Shown in pieces: positions 20,676 through 24,969 of a stretch of DNA of 24,969 bases. Where the stretch lies: positions 1 to 24,969 of the forward strand of contig SEHC01000002.1 in the NCBI GenBank assembly GCA_004173415.1, in the 5' to 3' direction. Source of the stretch: Lysobacteraceae bacterium (GTDB lineage: Bacteria; Pseudomonadota; Gammaproteobacteria; Xanthomonadales; Xanthomonadaceae). The stretch's first letter is position 1; the number at the start of each line of letters is the position of its first letter. Below the pieces are notes generated by a model. The model was not told where the DNA came from and did not search any database. It saw only the letters and a program-made list of their open reading frames with translations. The translations under genes and the position numbers were made by a program.

Positions 20676-21818
20676 TCAGGCTCCGTTGCCGGCGTGCCAG
20701 GCCTTGAGCAGTTCCGCTTCGCGCTGACGCGTGATGCCGGCACGCAGGCTGGCCTGTCGTTCGGCGGGCAGGCTGCGGAACCACGCCAGCAGGTCGGCCA
20801 CGGTCGTGGCCAGGGGACGGAAGCTGAGGCCGGCCTGCAACGCACGCGCATTGCTGACCTGCCCATAGCCCGCATAGGGGCCAGAGGCGGAGGAGACCCA
20901 GATCGGCAGGTCGACCTGGTGTTTTTCGATGAATCCGGGGGTCACGTGGGTGAAAGAAACCGGGCCGCCGGTGACCGCATGGCAACCGTGCAGCATGGCG
21001 TCGGTGCCAAGGGTGTAGTCCGGCCCGCAGGCGTTGAAGGTGCCGGTGGTTCCATTCTCGGCCAGCCGCACCATCCATTCTCCCAGGTCGCGGCCGTCGA
21101 TGATCTGCAGGGGGTCGTTGCCGTCGCCGGGCACCAGCATCTCGCCGCCCTGGGACAGCCGATGCGGCCAGTAGGTGAATCGATCGGTTTCGTCGCGTGG
21201 GCCGACGATGTAGCCGGGGCGGACGATGGTCAGCTTCTGCCCGAACTGCTTGCGCGCCTCGGCCTCGCTCAGCGCCTTCAGCGGGCCATACAGGTTCTCC
21301 ATGTCCGCGCGCAGGGTTTCCTGGGTCTCGGCCATGGCGTCCTTGCCCCGGTACGGGGCCAGCGCGGCGTCCTCGGCCAGCCCGGGCCTGCTGCCATCGG
21401 CGTACACCGAAATGGTGGAGATGAAGAGGTAATGGCCCACCTTGCCCTTGAGGACGCGGCCGGCGTCCCGCACCCAGAACGGCAGGCTGGTCGGATTGTC
21501 GATGCATACGTCCCAGGTGCGCCCCGCCAGTGCCTTCAGGTCTCCAGTGTTGCGGTCGCCGTGCAGTTGCTCCACTTCTCCCGGCCACTCGGGCGAGGGC
21601 CGCTTGCCGCGATTGAACAGGGTCACCTCGTGCCCGCGCTTGAGCGCGTAATCGACTTGGAACGGACCGGTGAACCCGGTGCCACCCAGGATCAGGATTC
21701 GTAGCGGCCTGGCAGCGCGAGCCACCGGCGTGGAGGAAGGCGCCACCGCCAACGAGGGCAGCGCGGCCGTGGCGGCGGCCAGGGCGCTGAGCTTGAGCAA
21801 TTCACGACGACTGGGCAT
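20676..21818 (-). CDS. NAD-dependent epimerase/dehydratase family protein with Tat signal
   Basis: A 380-residue extended SDR protein. The Tat signal is SRRELLKLSALAAATAALPS (Arg 4, Arg 5), so it should be folded with its cofactor and exported. The Rossmann motif GGTGFTG is at residues 45-51 (LRILILGGTGFTGPFQVDYA), the Ser/Thr region is HYLFISTISVYADG, and the active-site YxxxK is Tyr 177/Lys 181 in NLYGPLKALSE. IVRPGYIVGPRDETDRF and DGRDLGEWMVRL also match the family. It would oxidise/reduce or epimerise an unknown substrate; NAD(H) in the periplasm makes a catalytic role uncertain, although exported SDR proteins are known. The ATG at 21818 has AGGAG 7 bases upstream; the frame to 21962 lacks this. 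Confidence 0.9.
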   Translation of the reverse strand: MPSRRELLKLSALAAATAALPSLAVAPSSTPVARAARPLRILILGGTGFTGPFQVDYALKRGHEVTLFNRGKRPSPEWPGEVEQLHGDRNTGDLKALAGRTWDVCIDNPTSLPFWVRDAGRVLKGKVGHYLFISTISVYADGSRPGLAEDAALAPYRGKDAMAETQETLRADMENLYGPLKALSEAEARKQFGQKLTIVRPGYIVGPRDETDRFTYWPHRLSQGGEMLVPGDGNDPLQIIDGRDLGEWMVRLAENGTTGTFNACGPDYTLGTDAMLHGCHAVTGGPVSFTHVTPGFIEKHQVDLPIWVSSASGPYAGYGQVSNARALQAGLSFRPLATTVADLLAWFRSLPAERQASLRAGITRQREAELLKAWHAGNGA

Positions 21819-21887
21819 GCGACGACTCCTGGTGGCGAAAGGATCCCGGACGGATCCGGCACTGTTACACCGCCAGCCCCGCAATGC

Positions 21888-21916
21888 GCATGACGAAAGT
21901 CGGGGGGTCGTCATGC
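21888..21916. promoter_or_regulatory. 9+9 bp dyad between divergent genes
   Basis: GCATGACGA (21888-21896) and TCGTCATGC (21908-21916) are exact inverse complements, 11 bases apart, so equal faces lie about two helical turns apart. The dyad is 70 bases upstream of the leftward SDR start and 101 bases before the rightward small-gene start. It could be the operator of a dimeric regulator controlling both; this is inference. Confidence 0.5.
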
Positions 21917-22016
21917 CGCCCGACGACGCAAAACCAATGGCCCTTCGCTTGATGTCGGTCAAGGCGCCCGCACGCTGCAGCGGCGAGGATCACCGGACCC
22001 CACCAGGAGCCATGCC

Positions 22017-22256
22017 ATGGAATTCCATATCGATCTGGCCAGCCAGGCAGTCAACCTCGAGAAGGTCGAGCAGGCGCTTCGCGCGATCGACCCCGCCGCG
22101 CTGGTCGACCTGGACCAGGATGGCAGGACCCTGCGGATCGCCGCCGGCCTTGCCGCCCCCGAACTCCAGGGACTGCTGCAGGCGACTGGCCTGTCCCTGG
22201 CGACGGGCCAGGTGATGCAGCAGCCGTCGGTATGTTGCGGGGGCTGCGGCGGATAG
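22017..22256 (+). CDS. Small protein with Cys-Gly tail (79 aa)
   Basis: A 79-residue protein: MEFHIDLASQAVNLEKVEQA, then LRAIDPAALVDLDQDGRTLR, IAAGLAAPELQGLLQATGLS and the tail QPSVCCGGCGG. The strand-helix-strand-helix order with IDPAALVDLD...LRI resembles a small heavy-metal-associated (HMA)-like fold, but the metal Cys pair is instead at the extreme C-terminus, a CCGGC motif that could bind a metal ion. Function unknown. AGGAG lies 7 bases before the ATG at 22017; an out-of-frame ATG sits 5 bases earlier at 22012. It has its own small transcription unit, or is followed by the lipoprotein gene 114 bases on. Confidence 0.78.
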   Translation: MEFHIDLASQAVNLEKVEQALRAIDPAALVDLDQDGRTLRIAAGLAAPELQGLLQATGLSLATGQVMQQPSVCCGGCGG

Positions 22257-22370
22257 CAGCCTGCAGGAAGTGAGTGCAGCGGCGCTGCGGTGGCCGCCGC
22301 AGTAGCCGGCCCACGTTACCGCCATGCAAGGGGATCACTACTGCTGCCCGTCTGGGCGGGGAGATGCTCC

Positions 22371-22841
22371 ATGGCATGCAAGTCGTTGACGGTCCTGGCC
22401 GCAGCCGCGGCACTGGGTGGATGCGCGCATATCGAGTTCGGCCACGATGAAGAAGCAAACGGGCTGATCTACTTCGAACCAAAGCCTTACCTGCTGGTCC
22501 AGTACGATGCCAACTGCGTGCCCACCGCCGCACCGTTGATGCTGCCCGCCAACCGGAAAACCATGGTTTTCAAGACCGGTTATGGCGCGGGCAACCTGAG
22601 TGCCGTGCTGTCCAACGGGATGATCGCATCGGTGGGCCAGGACAGCAGCAGCGGCGTCAACGAGGGCATCACCGCCTTCGCCGCCCTTGCCGCAGTCGCC
22701 GCCGCTCCAGCAACGCGCGGGCAAAAAGATCCCGAGGCAAGTACCGCCGCTGCGGCCTGTCCGAGCGCGATGCTTTATGCCATGAGCAACGGCATTCCCG
22801 ATTTCGATCACGGCATGCGGGTTCCACCAGCGCCGGACTGA
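22371..22841 (+). CDS. Hypothetical lipoprotein
   Basis: A 156-residue lipoprotein: MACKSLTVLAAAAALGGC gives a lipidated Cys at residue 18. The mature protein starts AHIEFGHDEEANGLIYFEPK and PYLLVQYDANCVPTAAPLML, with GYGAGNLSAVLSNGMIASVG and an Ala-rich end containing one more Cys (AAAACPSAM). I recognise the GLxYFEPKPYLLV pattern as common in small proteobacterial lipoproteins, but I can name no family or function. The ATG at 22371 has GGGGAG 7 bases upstream; the longer frame from 22290 lacks a site. It converges with the carboxypeptidase-like gene. Confidence 0.82.
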   Translation: MACKSLTVLAAAAALGGCAHIEFGHDEEANGLIYFEPKPYLLVQYDANCVPTAAPLMLPANRKTMVFKTGYGAGNLSAVLSNGMIASVGQDSSSGVNEGITAFAALAAVAAAPATRGQKDPEASTAAAACPSAMLYAMSNGIPDFDHGMRVPPAPD

Positions 22842-22923
22842 CCCAGCTGCACCCCAACAACCACCCCCATTGGACCGATCCGCCACGTCCGGGTGATGCA
22901 ACCCGGTTCCGCAACGATTCGCC

Positions 22924-23850
22924 TCAGACCGGCCTTGCCAGCGCGAAATCGATCGCCGCGCGGACCGCCGCCGCCTGCGCGTCGTTGCACTGCTGCGGAC
23001 TGGCGTGGGGACTGTCCGGATAGACTTCGGTGGTGGTGGTGTAGCGGGCCCCGGTCATCCCCGCGCACAGTCCCAGCGGCTTGAACGCATAGCGGATCAC
23101 GCCGGGCGAGAACACCTTCGAACCGATGATCTCCCCCCGCGCATCTGCCGGGGCGATGTGGGTGACCCGGGCCACGGCGTCGATCACTGCCTGCTGGAAT
23201 TCCGGCTGGGGATTGTCGCTGTCATCGACCAGGTAGAACCCGTCGGGGATCTCGCCGGGCTCGTAGTCCTTGCCGTCGCGCGCGGCCAGCGCCGGGCGGA
23301 ATTCGGACTCGTCGCTGTCGGTGGTTTCGTGCAGGTCGATGTGCATCAGGATGCGGCCCTGCAGCGGCGCCAGCAGGCGCATCAACGCGGCAGATTCCGG
23401 CGCCGGGCTGTCCTCGCGAAAGGAGCGGTTGGGATCGATCGCATGCGCGTTCCAGCGATGGATCCGCTCATACGCCCACGGACTGACGCAGGGCGCGACC
23501 AGCAGGTTGGCCCGGCCGTCATAGCCCGCCGCGTCCCGGTCCAGGAACTGCAGGGCGCCATGCACGCCGCTGGTCTCGTAGCCATGCACGCCGCCGGTGA
23601 CCAGCACGGTCGGCAGTTCTTCCCGCCAGGGCCGGCTGCGCAGCGCGAAGACCGGATAGCTGTCGGGCGCATAGTCGAGCTTGCCGTACTGGACCACGTC
23701 GAAGCGTGGCCGCAGGCGCTCGATCGCCGACAGCACGTCCACTTCGTAGCTGCGCCGCGGCACCTGTGCCGAACGCCATGCCGCCACTTCGGCCGCGCCC
23801 CAGGCTTGCCCGGGCGTACCGATCGGATAGGAAGGAGTTGGATTGGCCAT
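22924..23850 (-). CDS. M14 family zinc carboxypeptidase-like protein
   Basis: A 308-residue protein of the M14 clan (carboxypeptidase/AstE-AspA-like). The zinc ligands are His 89 and Glu 92 in VTGGVHGYETSG and His 174 in MHIDLHETTD; Arg 142 in NAHAIDPNRSF fits the substrate-carboxylate contact, and Glu 275 in TTTTEVYPDSP is the catalytic base position. All required residues are thus present. It starts MANPTPSYPIGTPGQAWGAA without a signal peptide, so it is probably cytoplasmic; the substrate may be a peptide or an acylated amino acid. The ATG at 23850 is chosen over upstream frame because the preceding residues are not protein-like; the ribosome site is weak. Confidence 0.88.
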   Translation of the reverse strand: MANPTPSYPIGTPGQAWGAAEVAAWRSAQVPRRSYEVDVLSAIERLRPRFDVVQYGKLDYAPDSYPVFALRSRPWREELPTVLVTGGVHGYETSGVHGALQFLDRDAAGYDGRANLLVAPCVSPWAYERIHRWNAHAIDPNRSFREDSPAPESAALMRLLAPLQGRILMHIDLHETTDSDESEFRPALAARDGKDYEPGEIPDGFYLVDDSDNPQPEFQQAVIDAVARVTHIAPADARGEIIGSKVFSPGVIRYAFKPLGLCAGMTGARYTTTTEVYPDSPHASPQQCNDAQAAAVRAAIDFALARPV

Positions 23851-24015
23851 GTTCGCGCTGCCTGCCGCCGGTGGATCGGCGCAGTCTAGCAGCGAGTCGC
23901 TGGGCCGATCGCCGGGAAAAGCGCCGCCGACCGCCGCGGGGATGGCCCGGCCCATCCCTGCCCGCGTTTCGCCGCACGCTGTTGTTTCACATGGGTGTAA
24001 GCCCCGACCGATCAT

Positions 24016-24035
24016 GATTGGCGCTCTGTCCAATC
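24016..24035. promoter_or_regulatory. Hairpin immediately before the azurin ribosome binding site
   Basis: GATTGG (24016-24021) pairs exactly with CCAATC (24030-24035) around an 8-base loop, and the Shine-Dalgarno GGAG (24036-24039) follows directly. In the mRNA this 6-bp stem would stand flush against the ribosome site, so it could tune translation. It could equally be a DNA dyad for a regulator; it does not match an FNR box. Confidence 0.4.
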
Positions 24036-24047
24036 GGAGTGACCATC

Positions 24048-24644
24048 ATGATGAGGAACCCCCGGATCCTGCTGCTTGCAGGCGCCTGTGTCCTGGCCCT
24101 TTCAGCCTGCGGCGACAAGTCGCCGCCTCCCGCCGAACCCGCCGCGACCCCTCCGGCGGCCACCGATCCGGCACCGGCCGAGTCTCCGGCGCCGATGCCC
24201 GAAGCCCCGGCTCCGGCGCCAGCGCCAGCGGCCGATGGCAAGCCGGCGGCCGTGGTCGCCGATTGCGCCACCCAGATCGAAGGCAATGACGCGATGCAGT
24301 TCAACGTGTCGTCGATAACCATTCCCGCTTCCTGCACCGATTTCAAGATCACCCTCAAGCACACCGGCACCATGCCGATCGCGGCGATGGGCCACAACGT
24401 CGTGATCAGCAAAGCCTCGGAGATGATGGCGGTCGCGGCCGAAGGCATGGGCGCGGGCGCCGCCAACAGCTACGTCAAGGCCGGCGATGCGCGGGTGGTC
24501 GCCTTCAGCAAACTGGTCGGCGGCGGCGAGACCACCTCGGTCAGCTTCCCGGTCAGCAAGCTCAAGGATGGTGGCCCTTACGAATTCTTCTGCAGCTTCC
24601 CCGGCCACGCGGCGATGATGAAGGGCTCGATCAAGGTCGAATAG
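24048..24644 (+). CDS. Azurin, lipid-anchored blue copper protein
   Basis: A 198-residue azurin. It begins with a lipoprotein signal (RILLLAGACVLALSAC, Cys 21), then a Pro/Ala-rich tether (about 26-66) and a full azurin domain: DCATQIEGNDAMQFNVSSIT, ending FFCSFPGHAAMMKG. The copper ligands are His 116, Cys 182, His 187 and Met 191, spaced exactly as His46/Cys112/His117/Met121 of Pseudomonas azurin; Cys 73/Cys 96 match its disulfide. The residue equal to the buried Trp48 is Val 118. It carries single electrons in the periplasm; the tethered form recalls neisserial Laz. The ATG at 24048 lies 8 bases after GGAG. A strong terminator follows. Confidence 0.96.
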   Translation: MMRNPRILLLAGACVLALSACGDKSPPPAEPAATPPAATDPAPAESPAPMPEAPAPAPAPAADGKPAAVVADCATQIEGNDAMQFNVSSITIPASCTDFKITLKHTGTMPIAAMGHNVVISKASEMMAVAAEGMGAGAANSYVKAGDARVVAFSKLVGGGETTSVSFPVSKLKDGGPYEFFCSFPGHAAMMKGSIKVE

Positions 24645-24685
24645 GCCACGGACCCGGCGAACCGAAACCACATGGCACTGGCATC

Positions 24686-24720
24686 GCAACGGCAACCTGA
24701 TGGTTGCCGTTGCTTTTTTT
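24686..24720 (+). terminator. Intrinsic terminator of the azurin gene
   Basis: GCAACGGCAACC (24686-24697) pairs perfectly over 12 bases with GGTTGCCGTTGC (24702-24713) around TGAT and is followed by seven T. It ends rightward transcription 42 bases after the azurin stop, ahead of the convergent acyl-CoA ligase gene. Confidence 0.93.
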
Positions 24721-24753
24721 AGGACTGCCGGACCGCTGCCGGGCTTGCGCGGC

Positions 24754-24969
24754 TCAGCGCAGTTCGCGGCGCAGGATCTTGCCGACCGCGGTCTTCGGCA
24801 GGCTGTCGCGGAACTCGATCCGGCGCGGCTGCTTGTATCCGGTCAGGTGCTGGCGACAGTGCGCGCGCAGTTCTTCTTCGCCCAGGGACGGATCCTTGCG
24901 CACCACGATCAGGCGCACGGCTTCGCCGCACTTCTCGTCGGGCATGCCGACCACCGCCGCCTCCAGCAC
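24754..24969 (-). CDS. fadD: Long-chain acyl-CoA ligase (FadD-like), C-terminal part
   Basis: Only the last 71 codons are in the window; the gene runs off the right edge. The sequence VVGMPDEKCGEAVRLIVVRK, then LRAHCRQHLTGYKQPRRIEF and LPKTAVGKILRRELR is the C-terminal domain of AMP-forming acyl-CoA ligases. The Lys in LPKTAVGKIL is the catalytic Lys used in adenylation. The detailed wording (GMPDEKCGEAV, LTGYKxPRxIEFRD, ILRRELR) is that of the FadD type, which activates long-chain fatty acids at the inner membrane for beta-oxidation. Substrate chain length cannot be judged from this fragment. Confidence 0.88.
   Translation of the reverse strand: MLEAAVVGMPDEKCGEAVRLIVVRKDPSLGEEELRAHCRQHLTGYKQPRRIEFRDSLPKTAVGKILRRELR

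Noticed and set aside
24016..24035. FNR/Anr box before azurin
   Set aside because: The dyad GATTGG/CCAATC does not match TTGAT-N4-ATCAA and its spacer is 8 bases.
1..24969. CRISPR arrays, IS elements, integrases, toxin-antitoxin pairs or phage-defence genes
   Set aside because: I looked for evenly spaced direct repeats, transposase or recombinase motifs and paired small toxin/antitoxin frames and saw none.

Overview
The window is GC-rich chromosomal DNA from a gammaproteobacterium, most likely a Xanthomonadaceae/Lysobacteraceae member (Lysobacter, Luteimonas, Pseudoxanthomonas or Stenotrophomonas type). I infer this from the mix of families (DUF6164, a YbiI-type DksA/TraR zinc finger, a PA4780-type RIO kinase, DUF1993, DUF2789, DUF6445, lipid-anchored azurin, FadD) and from the third-position GC bias. 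I see no tRNA, rRNA, transposase, integrase, phage gene or CRISPR array. The gene set looks like ordinary vertically inherited core and near-core genes in short units on both strands. No gene-free gap exceeds about 300 bases.

Layout. Bases 1-2700 hold an SRPBCC protein cut by the left edge, a convergent DUF6164 membrane protein, and an FKBP-type isomerase lipoprotein followed closely by a flavoprotein. Bases 2840-4680 are a leftward run: a RIO1-like kinase, a DUF1993 protein and two small proteins. Bases 4780-7750 carry an S4-domain pseudouridine synthase, a tiny Lys/Glu-rich protein with a terminator, RidA (leftward) and a phospholipase-D-like membrane protein. Bases 7780-10960 hold an SGNH hydrolase, a methyltransferase translationally coupled to a YkgJ-type cysteine-cluster protein, a 56-residue cysteine-motif protein and a YgjP-like metallopeptidase. 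Bases 10980-14790 hold an HD-domain protein, an exported protein, a long Gln/Arg-rich exported protein with a Tyr-rich tail, a 2OG-Fe(II)-like DUF6445 protein and YbiI. Bases 14950-17930 hold a transglutaminase-like/TPR protein, a 2'-5' RNA ligase-like phosphodiesterase, a DUF2789 protein and a glutathione S-transferase. Bases 18140-24650 are rich in envelope proteins: a COG3650-like lipoprotein, an exported alpha-beta protein, a Tat-exported DUF1569 protein, a Tat-exported NAD-binding SDR protein, a small Cys-tailed protein, another lipoprotein, an M14 carboxypeptidase-like enzyme and a lipoprotein azurin. The right edge cuts the 3' part of a long-chain acyl-CoA ligase.

Few of these genes form an obvious pathway. 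The clearest functional links are the stop/start overlap of methyltransferase and YkgJ protein, the FKBP/flavoprotein pair, and the many exported products in the right third. I found no multi-gene undescribed system. The best leads are a 10+10 bp A/T-rich palindrome at 18528-18549, a nested palindrome after the flavoprotein gene, a 9+9 bp dyad between divergent genes near 21.9 kb, the Gln/Arg-rich/Tyr-rich exported protein, and the SRPBCC frame that runs far past its domain end. Functional names rest on recognised motifs read by eye; no database search was possible.
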